This document shows positions 1 to 6,430 of a DNA stretch of 7,487 nt, piece after piece (position 1 is the first letter of the stretch; every line of letters begins with the position of its first letter). The notes under the pieces were generated by a model that searched no databases, was not told the origin of the DNA, and saw nothing but the letters and a program-made list of their open reading frames with translations. The translations under genes and the position numbers were made by a program. Source of the DNA: Candidatus Auribacterota bacterium (GTDB lineage: Bacteria; Auribacterota; JAFGBW01; JAFGJP01); the NCBI GenBank assembly GCA_016929035.1, contig JAFGJP010000123.1:1-7487 (forward strand). The letters are read 5' to 3'.

Positions 1-126
1 CTCATCAAATTCCATCCCGCGTCCTTTAAACACGCTGTGGTACTGCCCGGCAAAGACATCCGTGACCATTCTCGATGTCGTTATCTGTATCCGTCGTATC
101 TGTCTCAGAATCTCTTTTGGAATCAT
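1..126 (-). CDS. DUF58 domain protein, N-terminal 42 residues (partial)
   Basis: The reading frame is open from an ATG at 126 to the left edge and gives 42 residues beginning MIPKEILRQIRRIQI. It continues through FAGQYHSVFKGRGMEFDE. The run 'aGxYxSxFKGxGxeFdE' is the conserved N-terminal signature of DUF58 proteins, which usually follow a MoxR ATPase gene, as here. DUF58 proteins commonly carry a C-terminal VWA-like part; nothing beyond residue 42 is visible. The ribosome binding site is weak (AGGA only 2 nt from the ATG). The ATG is chosen because the family normally begins a few residues before this basic 'I..IRRI' helix. The gene lies 158 bp downstream of the moxR-like stop, an unusually long gap for this pair, filled with short repeats. 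Function is known only in general terms (MoxR-assisted assembly or stress roles). Confidence 0.85.
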   Translation of the reverse strand, partial: MIPKEILRQIRRIQITTSRMVTDVFAGQYHSVFKGRGMEFDE

Positions 127-134
127 TGTCCTGT

Positions 135-162
135 AGCTTTCAGCAGTCAGCGGTCAGCTTTC
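135..162. repeat. Four tandem AGCNNTC heptamers
   Basis: On the plus strand four consecutive 7-bp units read AGCTTTC, AGCAGTC, AGCGGTC, AGCTTTC, so the first and last units are identical. The array starts 9 bp upstream of the DUF58 start codon. Short heptamer arrays of this AGC(N)GTC type occur in intergenic regions of many bacteria. No function can be assigned. Confidence 0.75.
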
Positions 163-209
163 TGCTTAATAAATTTTTCATTTAAATCTGACTTCTGTCC
201 TCATTCCGC

Positions 210-283
210 ATCTGCGTCAATCTGCGTTTGATCTGCGAAGCCGCGCTTCCGACGGAGTCGGATCACGTGGCGTTAATCCGCGT
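210..283. repeat. ATCTGCGT-type short repeats with an embedded hairpin
   Basis: ATCTGCGT occurs at 210-217 and 220-227, with ATCTGCG at 231-237 and the related ATCCGCGT at 276-283. Between the third and fourth copies lies a perfect 6-bp stem with a 3-nt loop (TCCGAC at 248-253, GTCGGA at 257-262). No T-run follows the stem on either strand, so I do not call it a terminator. Together with the heptamer array it fills the gap between the MoxR and DUF58 genes. Confidence 0.6.
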
Positions 284-284
284 C

Positions 285-1277
285 TCACGGGACTTCGATT
301 TCATCAAAAATGCGTTTAATAATATCTTCGGAAGTCTTCTCCTCAGCCTCAGCTTCATAGCTCACTATAATTCTGTGTCTTAAAACATCAGGTCCTATTG
401 ATTTGACATCCTGTGGAGTCACATAACCTCTCCCTTGGATAAATGCATAGGCCTTGGAGGCCAGCGCCAGATAAATACTGGCCCTGGGTGATGCCCCATA
501 CTGTATCAAACTGCTTATATCTTCACATCTATACTTTTGAGGTTCTCTTGTGGCAAAGACAATATCGAGAATGTATTTTTCAATCTTTTCATCCATGTAG
601 ATCTCATTAACGACCTGACGGGCACTGATGATATCTTCAGGACTGATTACAGGATCGACTTTTGTCTCTTTACCTGTGAAGCTCATCTCTTTCAGGATCT
701 TGTGTTCTTCTTCCTTATTTGGATATGTGATGTTAATCTTCAGCATAAAACGATCGATCTGCGCTTCAGGCAAAGGATAGGTCCCCTCCTGTTCAATAGG
801 GTTTTGCGTTGCCATGACAAGAAACGGTTCATCCAGTTTAAAAGTGCTTTCTCCGATGGTGACCTGTCTTTCCTGCATAGCTTCCAAAAGAGCGCTCTGA
901 ACTTTGGCCGGAGCGCGGTTGATCTCATCAGCAAGAATAATATTGGAAAAAATAGGACCTTTTTTAGGAGTAAACGTACCTTCTTTAGGATTATAGACCA
1001 AAGTACCGATAAGATCCGCGGGGAGCAGGTCAGGAGTAAACTGAATTCTTTGAAATTTAGTATTAATGGCCTGAGATAATGTCTTTATCGATAATGTTTT
1101 GGCCAGCCCCGGCACACCTTCGACCAGAATATGGCCGTCTGCTAAAAGTCCAACGAGAAGCCTTTGGACAAGGTAATCCTGCCCGACGATGACTCTTTTG
1201 ATCTCAGAAACGAGATTTGATATAAACACGTTTTCCTCTTTGACTTTCTCATTGATAGCCGTTATACCCGTCGCCAT
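285..1277 (-). CDS. MoxR-family AAA+ ATPase
   Basis: This 330-residue protein has the full length and motif order of MoxR ATPases. Walker A is GVPGLAKT (residues 54-61) and Walker B is IILADE (113-118). These are followed by INRAPAKVQSALLEAMQE, the sensor-1 region ATQNP (156-160) and EGTYPLPEAQIDRF (164-177), a MoxR hallmark. A helical lid domain fills the C-terminus. MoxR proteins are chaperone-like ATPases that usually work with a DUF58/VWA partner, and the start of such a gene lies downstream. The ATG at 1277 is chosen because AGGAGG sits 5 nt before it; a TTG at 1298 is in frame but lies upstream of that site. The gene begins 57 nt after the enzyme I stop, compatible with co-transcription. 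The specific client is not known. Confidence 0.95.
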   Translation of the reverse strand: MATGITAINEKVKEENVFISNLVSEIKRVIVGQDYLVQRLLVGLLADGHILVEGVPGLAKTLSIKTLSQAINTKFQRIQFTPDLLPADLIGTLVYNPKEGTFTPKKGPIFSNIILADEINRAPAKVQSALLEAMQERQVTIGESTFKLDEPFLVMATQNPIEQEGTYPLPEAQIDRFMLKINITYPNKEEEHKILKEMSFTGKETKVDPVISPEDIISARQVVNEIYMDEKIEKYILDIVFATREPQKYRCEDISSLIQYGASPRASIYLALASKAYAFIQGRGYVTPQDVKSIGPDVLRHRIIVSYEAEAEEKTSEDIIKRIFDEIEVP

Positions 1278-1334
1278 GCCTGCCTCCTTTTTATACAATT
1301 CATTATCAGTACATATATTAATAACAAAATTCCT

Positions 1335-3026
1335 TTAAAAATTTTTTATCTTTTTATCAATGACTTTTTTTATGGCTTCCTTTATTTCCGGAATGCGATA
1401 CGGCGAGACGCTAAAATTCCTGACGCCGGCATGTAATATCTGTTCTGTCCACTGCGTGTCACCGGCGATTTCCCCGCAGACACTGCATTCTATCCCGGAT
1501 ATTTCAGCGGACTGAACAACGTTTTTTATGCTTTTCAAGACAAGATGAGCTCCTTTTTCATAGTAATCTGTTACATGTTTGTCTTCCCTGCCGGCCGCCA
1601 TGGTATATTGGATAAGGTCATTTGTCCCAATGCTGAGAAAATCCGCGCATTGTGCAACCTCATCCACGTTCATCACTGCAGCCGGGGTCTCGATCATAGC
1701 CCCGACTTTCAACTCAGGGTATACACTGTTCGCCTTACTTTCAAGCTCTCTTCTGCATGAACGTAAAACCTCTTTCACTTTCTGCATTTCTTCAGGCAGT
1801 GTAACCATCGGAACAAGCAGCCGCACATGATAATTCCTGGCAAGGCAGAGAACTGCTCTTATCTGCTTTCTTAATAAATTCTCATGAGCCAGAAGAAGCC
1901 TGATGCCCCTAAGGCCGAGAAAATGGCTCAGCTCATCTTCTACTTGGACATTAGGAATTCTTTTATCACCACCGACATCTAGAAGCCTGATAATGACTTC
2001 TTTACCATCTGAAAATTTGAGCACATCTTCCATGTACTTCATCAGCATTGTTTCGTCAGGAAGAAACTTGCTGGACAGATAGATATGTTCGATACGGAAA
2101 AGCCCTATGCCATCACAGCCGTTTTTTAAGGCAACTTCCACTTCTTCCGGTGTAGAAGCGTTTGCATAAACAAAAATCTTATCGCCCTTTTGAGTTATGA
2201 GAGGACAGGAGCTTTTTCTTATCAAATCTAAAGCCAGTTTCTTTTCTTCCCTTCTCTTTTTTCTATAATGTATTAAATCTTTTTTGTCCGGATGGACAAT
2301 AATAACCCCTTCGTTTCCATCTATCAGAATACCATCCCCATCGTGAATACATTCGAACTCTGAATCCGGATTGGCTACCGCGGGTATGCCTATGGCTCTG
2401 GCAAGAATCGCACTATGAGAATATTTTGTGCCGTGCCTGACAATTATTCCTTTCACATTTTCTCTTTTCAAATGGACGGTATCTGATGGAAGCAGCCTTT
2501 CAGCAAAAATAATACTGTCTAGCGGTAATTTCTCAAGCACATTTTTCTCAAACCCAAGAAGAACTCTGAGAAGCCTTCTGTTGATATCCTCGATGTCATC
2601 TACATGTGATTTTACAATATCGCTCCGGGACGATTTGAATTTCGCACTCCACTTCCTCATAACATTCCGGACAACATGTTCAGCATTAACAAGTTCTCTT
2701 CTTATCTCCTCTTCAAAATCATTGGCTAAAACTTCATCTTTCAGGATTTCTTTATGGACATCAAATATAGCTGAATGCTCTTTATTCAAATAAGTTTCGA
2801 CATTTTTTTTCATTATTTCAATATCCTGAAGAACAATCAAAACAGCTTCCTTGATCCTTTGTAGTTCATTTCTAATTTCGTGTTTTTTTATGCTGTAGGA
2901 TAAAAGGTCTCTTGTAAGAATGTCTTTATAGTGAAAAGCTTTCCCTTGGGATATCCCTGAAGATATACTCTGTCCTCGAAGAATAAGCCGTTGGGTTTTT
3001 TTAGATGAATTTTTTTCTTTAATCAT
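1335..3026 (-). CDS. ptsI: Phosphoenolpyruvate-protein phosphotransferase (PTS enzyme I)
   Basis: Enzyme I takes phosphate from phosphoenolpyruvate onto a histidine and passes it to HPr or a related carrier in the cytoplasm. The 563 residues are close to the usual length of about 570. The N-terminal helical HPr-binding part is followed by the phosphohistidine swivel domain, with H204 in KYSHSAILARAIGIPAV. The C-terminal PEP barrel shows GLFRIEH (R311), RLLDVGGDK (R347), LGLRGIR, MIETPAAV (E446), SIGTNDL (D470) and the proton-donor cysteine in SVCGEIAGD (C517). All key residues are present, so it should be active. There is no N-terminal GAF domain, which argues against a PtsP (nitrogen-PTS) enzyme. 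No HPr or EII gene is in the window, so the role could be regulatory rather than sugar uptake. It starts 15 nt after the upstream stop with no clear ribosome binding site, suggesting translational coupling. Confidence 0.93.
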   Translation of the reverse strand: MIKEKNSSKKTQRLILRGQSISSGISQGKAFHYKDILTRDLLSYSIKKHEIRNELQRIKEAVLIVLQDIEIMKKNVETYLNKEHSAIFDVHKEILKDEVLANDFEEEIRRELVNAEHVVRNVMRKWSAKFKSSRSDIVKSHVDDIEDINRRLLRVLLGFEKNVLEKLPLDSIIFAERLLPSDTVHLKRENVKGIIVRHGTKYSHSAILARAIGIPAVANPDSEFECIHDGDGILIDGNEGVIIVHPDKKDLIHYRKKRREEKKLALDLIRKSSCPLITQKGDKIFVYANASTPEEVEVALKNGCDGIGLFRIEHIYLSSKFLPDETMLMKYMEDVLKFSDGKEVIIRLLDVGGDKRIPNVQVEDELSHFLGLRGIRLLLAHENLLRKQIRAVLCLARNYHVRLLVPMVTLPEEMQKVKEVLRSCRRELESKANSVYPELKVGAMIETPAAVMNVDEVAQCADFLSIGTNDLIQYTMAAGREDKHVTDYYEKGAHLVLKSIKNVVQSAEISGIECSVCGEIAGDTQWTEQILHAGVRNFSVSPYRIPEIKEAIKKVIDKKIKNF

Positions 3027-3041
3027 AATTTGCTGAATATA

Positions 3042-3953
3042 TTACGTTGCAAGAGGTTTTTCAATTTCCATTATAGGCACGCCTCCCTTGAAAATACGCA
3101 CGTCACCTGTTGACTGCGAAACCGTGATGGCTAATGCCTTTGTTATACTCGTTATCGCTGCAGCACTGTAGTGCCTGGCACCCCATCCCTGAGGCAATTT
3201 TTCCGGAACTGTTTCTGATTCCAAAAAGGCTCCTGCTGTTTCTATAATCCCATCTCGACTAATAATAAAAGCACCATCAAGCTGAGCAAATTCTTTAACG
3301 GTTTCTTTGACGTCAGTATTGTTTATACTCCGTTCCTTTTCCGAGTATCCTTTAAAAGGATTCAGGATCATTTGACGGGTGTGCCTGATAACATCTTTTG
3401 AATCCCCGATGATAAAACAGGTTCCTACAGGTTTTCCTTCTCTTCCTTCGTTGGCGATTTCTACAGCAAGACGAACAATTTCTTCAAAGACCTTCGGATC
3501 AATATCTTTAGTGAAATCAATAATACTCTTGGAAGTAATCATTTCAAATTCTCTGCCGATTTCCATGACTACAAGTGTGTCCAGATAACCAAAACGAGGA
3601 ACGCCTGCAAGACATACAACCTTATCGCCTTTTTTTAAGAGATCCTGTGTCACAGCCATCATCATAGCAACTTTGATCTGCCCCATACGGGTCAAAGGTA
3701 TATCAGGCACAAGAAGAACCTTTCCAACAATATTCTCTGCCTTTTTTAGTATTTGATCTGTTTTAGCTACGAGATAAATATCGAAAATCTCTTTGGCTTC
3801 ATCCATAAGATCCACATCAGGACAGACATCAGCGTATATAAAAAGTGCTTTAGCTTTTATGTCTGTCCCAATTTCAAAAGCTTTCTTTAAAACAAGACGG
3901 CTAATGCCTATATCAGGCGTATGACTCGTTCTCTGTTTCTGCTTTTTTGCCAT
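3042..3953 (-). CDS. dacZ: Diadenylate cyclase (DAC domain), archaeal DacZ-like
   Basis: This 303-residue protein is predicted to condense two ATP into cyclic di-AMP. The C-terminal DAC domain starts near residue 176 (VGTCFIIGDSKDV). It contains the DGA motif (226-228) in LDGAFIISRDGIIETAGAFL and the second catalytic patch WGARHYSAAAI (257-267). That patch reads R-H-Y where DisA and CdaA have R-H-R. The roughly 170-residue N-terminal part is not the CdaA membrane segment and there is no DisA DNA-binding C-terminus. Its alternating strand-helix pattern resembles the pyruvate-kinase-C-like N-domain of archaeal DacZ, so I favour that class; this is recognition, not a search result. The protein looks cytoplasmic and soluble. 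It begins only 6 nt after the stop of the anchored Hsp20, with a weak GAAGTG ribosome site, so it is almost certainly in the same operon. Confidence 0.82.
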   Translation of the reverse strand: MAKKQKQRTSHTPDIGISRLVLKKAFEIGTDIKAKALFIYADVCPDVDLMDEAKEIFDIYLVAKTDQILKKAENIVGKVLLVPDIPLTRMGQIKVAMMMAVTQDLLKKGDKVVCLAGVPRFGYLDTLVVMEIGREFEMITSKSIIDFTKDIDPKVFEEIVRLAVEIANEGREGKPVGTCFIIGDSKDVIRHTRQMILNPFKGYSEKERSINNTDVKETVKEFAQLDGAFIISRDGIIETAGAFLESETVPEKLPQGWGARHYSAAAITSITKALAITVSQSTGDVRIFKGGVPIMEIEKPLAT

Positions 3954-3959
3954 AACACT

Positions 3960-4634
3960 TCAGATGATTGTTACTGTCTCTCTTTGCTTTTCTTCCTTCT
4001 TCTCTTCCTGTTTAGGAATCTTTATTGTCAATACTCCTTTTTTGTATTCTGCAGAAATCTCCTTTGAACTGGCGTCTTCCGGCAAGGGTATGGTCCGGGA
4101 AAAAGAACCAAAACTGCGTTCTTTTCTATAGAAACTCCCTTTACTTTTTTCTTCTGTTTCGCTTTTTCTTTCTCCTGAAACAATAAGATGTCTGTTTTTG
4201 ATTTCGATATTAATCTTGTCTTTATCCATGCCTGGTATATCCATGGTGATGATGTAATGGGTTTTGTCATCTCTGATATCAATATCTGGATCAAAATAAT
4301 GCTCCTGAATAAATAGGGCAGGCTTTTTCTGTAGAAGACCGCGTCCAAAACTGTTCCGAAACATCCGGTTCATTTCTTTTTGAATGCGCTCCATTTCCTC
4401 AAAAGGGTCCCATTCCTTGCTAAAAAAAGAATCAAAGTCGTTGCCAAAAAAATGAAATACTCTATTATATGAAGGCTTATTATTTGGAAGAATACTGACT
4501 CCAGGCTTTGAATTCAATGTGTTTGCATCCTTCTCGTCTAACCTGCCTTTGATATGAAAAAGATAAGCCGTCTGAATAAACAGACCTAATACAAGAAAAA
4601 TGACTATTCCAATAAGAATTTTGGTGTTTTTCAT
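3960..4634 (-). CDS. Membrane-anchored Hsp20/alpha-crystallin protein
   Basis: This 224-residue small heat shock protein starts MKNTK and continues with a hydrophobic helix (about residues 6-24, ILIGIVIFLVLGLFIQTAYL) without a clear cleavage site. A polar linker follows, with an acidic-aromatic patch (FFSKEWDPFEEMERIQKEMNRMF). The alpha-crystallin domain runs from about residue 107 to 205, with DIDIRDDKTHYIITMDIPGM and the signature AEYKKGVLTIKIPK. The tail ends TVTII, resembling the I/V-x-I motif used for oligomer contacts. The short basic N-terminus before the helix favours an N-in signal anchor with the chaperone domain outside the inner membrane, but topology is not certain. The start at 4634 is set by CAGGAGGT ending 6 nt upstream; an in-frame upstream start at 4661 would sit before that site. 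It is considerably longer than the three soluble Hsp20s upstream. Confidence 0.9.
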   Translation of the reverse strand: MKNTKILIGIVIFLVLGLFIQTAYLFHIKGRLDEKDANTLNSKPGVSILPNNKPSYNRVFHFFGNDFDSFFSKEWDPFEEMERIQKEMNRMFRNSFGRGLLQKKPALFIQEHYFDPDIDIRDDKTHYIITMDIPGMDKDKINIEIKNRHLIVSGERKSETEEKSKGSFYRKERSFGSFSRTIPLPEDASSKEISAEYKKGVLTIKIPKQEEKKEEKQRETVTII

Positions 4635-4671
4635 GATGTCACCTCCTGTTCTTAATGGCAATTCTTATTCA

Positions 4672-4923
4672 TCAAAGTATGTCAAACAAATCACCTCGAA
4701 AAGATTCATAGCGCTTTCTATAATTCCTCATGCGCAATGCTGAAGAGATCATTATAATACCGATAATAGCAAAAAAAGACGCGATCATAGCCACAAGAAG
4801 CTGCGGGAAAAACAGAATAAGGATACCAAACAATAAAAACAGTATTCCTTGAAAAAGGCTATGCTTCCAGGCATAAGAAAAATCATCAGCAAAAAAGTCA
4901 AAAACATCCATAATCTTCATCAT
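4672..4923 (-). CDS. Small two-helix membrane protein (DUF308/HdeD-like)
   Basis: The 83-residue protein has an amphipathic N-terminus (MMKIMDVFDFFADDFSYAWK) and two hydrophobic helices at about residues 23-39 and 43-62, joined by a Pro-Gln turn (FFPQ). A basic segment (RMRNYRKRYESFRG) follows. The 'GILFLLFGILILFFP' pattern and the G-containing second helix resemble one repeat of DUF308/HdeD membrane proteins, but the match is weak and the length is only a fraction of HdeD. The basic C-terminal tail suggests both termini face the cytoplasm. GAGGT at 4928-4932 serves ATG codons at 4923 or 4920; both are plausible. A GTG at 4929 overlaps that site and is unlikely. Its place directly before the anchored Hsp20 gene (37 nt) suggests a shared envelope-stress role, which is inference. 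Confidence 0.75.
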   Translation of the reverse strand: MMKIMDVFDFFADDFSYAWKHSLFQGILFLLFGILILFFPQLLVAMIASFFAIIGIIMISSALRMRNYRKRYESFRGDLFDIL

Positions 4924-4953
4924 TCTCACCTCGCCTGTTCAGTCGTTTGAAAT

Positions 4954-4992
4954 ATTGTGCAGGGGAGAGAAAAAATCTCTCCCCTGCACAAT
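4954..4992. terminator. Perfect 17-bp intercistronic hairpin
   Basis: The arms at 4954-4970 (ATTGTGCAGGGGAGAGA) and 4976-4992 are exact reverse complements around a 5-nt loop, T5 in the transcribed minus strand. It begins 16 nt after the stop of the third Hsp20 gene and ends 30 nt before the small membrane gene. It could act as a terminator or attenuator, but only a short ATTT follows the stem on the minus strand, so classic intrinsic termination is doubtful. An mRNA-stability or processing element protecting the three-Hsp20 message is equally likely. Confidence 0.65.
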
Positions 4993-5008
4993 GTGACTCA
5001 CGATTCTG

Positions 5009-5467
5009 TTATTCCACGTTGATCTTGATTGACTTGGACTTCGTGACTTCTTTCTTGGGCAGATCAAGCGTCAGGATACCTTTTTTAAATTTGGCCTTGA
5101 CTTTGTCTTCCTGCACCTGTTGCCTTAGAGGGATCTGCCGAAAGAACGACCCGTACCGGGTTTCCCGGTAGTATGCGTTCTTGCCTTTTTTCTCCTCTTT
5201 TTCTTCCTTTTTCTCCCCTTTTATAGTGAGGACGTTATCTTCAAGAGAAACATCAACGTCCTTTTCCTCCAGGCCAGGGAGCTCGGCTTTGACCGTATAG
5301 GACTTTTCATCTTCGGAAAGCTCGATCTTCGGCGTAAAGCCTCCGTCCGCTTCTACGAGCTCCCTGTCAAAGAACCGGTCAAAAAGCCTGTCAAATTCCT
5401 GTCTGAAGTCAGCAAGGGGCTTGAAAAAGAAGTCGCTGTCCTGTCTTCTCCACGGTACAAGTTTCAT
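5009..5467 (-). CDS. Hsp20/alpha-crystallin small heat shock protein (third)
   Basis: This 152-residue ATP-independent holdase is cytoplasmic, with no signal or membrane segment. The N-terminal arm is rich in Phe and Arg/Asp (FRQEFDRLFDRFFDREL), typical of substrate-binding arms. The alpha-crystallin domain runs from about residue 45 (TPKIELSEDEKSYTVKAELPG) to the signature AKFKKGILTLDLPK near residue 135. The tail has an I-x-I motif (SIKINVE). A lysine/glutamate-rich loop (KGEKKEEKEEKKGK) is longer than in its two upstream paralogues. The start at 5467 is chosen because AGGAGGT (5475-5481) is 7 nt upstream; a GTG at 5476 overlaps that site. It follows the second Hsp20 gene by 23 nt and is the last gene before the strong hairpin. 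Confidence 0.95.
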   Translation of the reverse strand: MKLVPWRRQDSDFFFKPLADFRQEFDRLFDRFFDRELVEADGGFTPKIELSEDEKSYTVKAELPGLEEKDVDVSLEDNVLTIKGEKKEEKEEKKGKNAYYRETRYGSFFRQIPLRQQVQEDKVKAKFKKGILTLDLPKKEVTKSKSIKINVE

Positions 5468-5490
5468 AATGAACACCTCCTTTCCGTTTT

Positions 5491-5877
5491 TTATTCTGCT
5501 TTAACTTCTATGCGTTTTGGTTTGGCTGATTCGCTTTTAGGAACAACAAGCGTGAGCACGCCCTGCTTCATCGTGGCCTTAATCTTGTCCCTGTCAATAT
5601 CCTGAGCGACCGTAAACGAGCGTTCATAGTTGCCGACGTGATACTCAGAGTAAACCTTTTCATAGCCTTCCATTTCGTCCGGCATAACGCGTCCCAGAAT
5701 CGTCAGTGTCTGATCTTCCAGGTTGATGTCGACATTCTTTTCATCTACACCAGGCATTTCCGCAATCAGATGAATGTCATCCTCCGTTTCCCAGATATCA
5801 ACCTTGGGAGTAAACACATATCCGCTTGTTTTCTGAATGCTCTTGTCTTCTGTCTTTTTTACGTTTTTATTTTCCAT
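5491..5877 (-). CDS. Hsp20/alpha-crystallin small heat shock protein (second)
   Basis: This is a short 128-residue Hsp20 holdase. A lysine-rich polar N-terminus (MENKNVKKTEDKSIQK) replaces the hydrophobic arm of the other copies. The alpha-crystallin domain begins around residue 20 with TPKVDIWETEDDIHLIAEMPG and ends with ATMKQGVLTLVVPK. The tail KPKRIEVKAE carries the I-x-V oligomerisation motif. A perfect AGGAGGT (5884-5890) lies 6 nt before the ATG, and the gene starts 14 nt after the stop of the first Hsp20 gene, so the two are surely co-transcribed. The polar arm suggests it mainly forms mixed oligomers with its neighbour rather than binding clients alone; this is inference from known IbpA/IbpB-like pairs. 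Confidence 0.95.
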   Translation of the reverse strand: MENKNVKKTEDKSIQKTSGYVFTPKVDIWETEDDIHLIAEMPGVDEKNVDINLEDQTLTILGRVMPDEMEGYEKVYSEYHVGNYERSFTVAQDIDRDKIKATMKQGVLTLVVPKSESAKPKRIEVKAE

Positions 5878-5891
5878 GACATGACCTCCTG

Positions 5892-6314
5892 TTAGTCCGC
5901 TTTGATCTGCAGTTTTTTCGGCTTGTCCTTCTCCGCCTTCTTCACAGTGATTCTCAAAACACCTTTCGCGTACTCGGCCGAAGTCTTGTCCGCATCGATG
6001 TTAAAAGGCAATCTTAACTCCCTCGTAAATTTTCCTGTCTGCAGTTCGTTTCTTATATAACAGATGTTTTCTCCGGCAGCTCTCTCCGGCAGCTCGACCG
6101 TAAATGTAATCTGGTTCCCGATGATTTCAAGATCGATTTTCTTCGGATCGATCCCCGGCACCTCCGAAGTGATTATGGCACCGTCTTCATTGGTCCAGAT
6201 ATTCACCTGAGGATAAGCATATCGCCTCATCCCGGCCGTGGGCCAGCCCCTTAAAAACCTGTCCATGTCCTGTGCCGCCAGTTCCATGTCTCTTAATGTG
6301 GAAATCCAATCCAT
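5892..6314 (-). CDS. Hsp20/alpha-crystallin small heat shock protein (first gene of operon)
   Basis: This 140-residue Hsp20 is the promoter-proximal gene. The N-terminal arm (about residues 1-33) contains WISTLRDMELAAQDMDRFLRGW, an amphipathic helix. The alpha-crystallin domain runs from YPQVNIWTNEDGAIITSEVPG to the signature AEYAKGVLRITVKK near residue 120. The tail KPKKLQIKAD has the L-x-I version of the I-x-I motif. The ATG at 6314 has GGAGG 6 nt upstream. Another ATG at 6318, in a different frame, is only 2 nt from the ribosome site and opens a frame that merely overlaps this gene. The predicted leader from the sigma-54 promoter is 31 nt. The three soluble Hsp20 genes look more G+C-rich than the genes from 4900 leftwards. 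Confidence 0.95.
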   Translation of the reverse strand: MDWISTLRDMELAAQDMDRFLRGWPTAGMRRYAYPQVNIWTNEDGAIITSEVPGIDPKKIDLEIIGNQITFTVELPERAAGENICYIRNELQTGKFTRELRLPFNIDADKTSAEYAKGVLRITVKKAEKDKPKKLQIKAD

Positions 6315-6320
6315 ACATGT

Positions 6321-6327
6321 CCTCCTT
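6321..6327 (-). promoter_or_regulatory. Ribosome binding site AAGGAGG of the first Hsp20 gene
   Basis: AAGGAGG on the minus strand lies 6 nt before ATG 6314. It decides between two nearby ATG codons. It follows an A-rich leader with no sequence able to pair with it strongly, so no RNA thermometer is evident. Confidence 0.85.
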
Positions 6328-6355
6328 TTTTATTTTTTTAACCCATTTATTAAAT

Positions 6356-6371
6356 AGCAAACCGTATGCCA
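6356..6371 (-). promoter_or_regulatory. Sigma-54 (-24/-12) promoter of the hsp20 operon
   Basis: The minus strand reads TGGCATACGGTTTGCT, preceded by TTT. It matches the sigma-54 consensus TGGCAYRN4TTGCW with the invariant GG (6370-6369) and GC (6358-6357) at the exact 10-nt separation. A start near 6345 would give a 31-nt leader ending in a strong ribosome site before ATG 6314. Sigma-54 promoters need an ATP-driven activator bound upstream, so this operon is predicted to respond to a dedicated enhancer-binding protein rather than to a sigma-32-type heat shock factor. Confidence 0.85.
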
Positions 6372-6430
6372 AAATTTATGCATCATAACTTTCTTATAAT
6401 AAGCATGTTACAAAATCCGAATTAAACAGG

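Noticed and set aside
37..231. A 64-residue plus-strand open frame at the left edge
   Set aside because: It runs opposite the DUF58 start and through the short repeats; the translation shows no domain.
248..262. TCCGAC-GGA-GTCGGA hairpin as a terminator after moxR
   Set aside because: No T-run follows on either strand, and the next gene (DUF58) is the usual operon partner.
537..1079. A 180-residue open frame on the plus strand
   Set aside because: It lies wholly opposite the MoxR gene, whose motifs are unmistakable. Its own translation is Phe/Arg/Asp-rich with no recognisable domain and no ribosome site.
6315..6345. RNA thermometer (ROSE or fourU) in the Hsp20 leader
   Set aside because: The leader is short and A-rich, with no U-rich or complementary stretch able to mask AAGGAGG.
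6187..6372. A 61-residue minus-strand frame using ATG 6318
   Set aside because: It overlaps the first Hsp20 gene out of frame, begins upstream of the predicted transcript start, and the ATG at 6318 is too close to the ribosome site.
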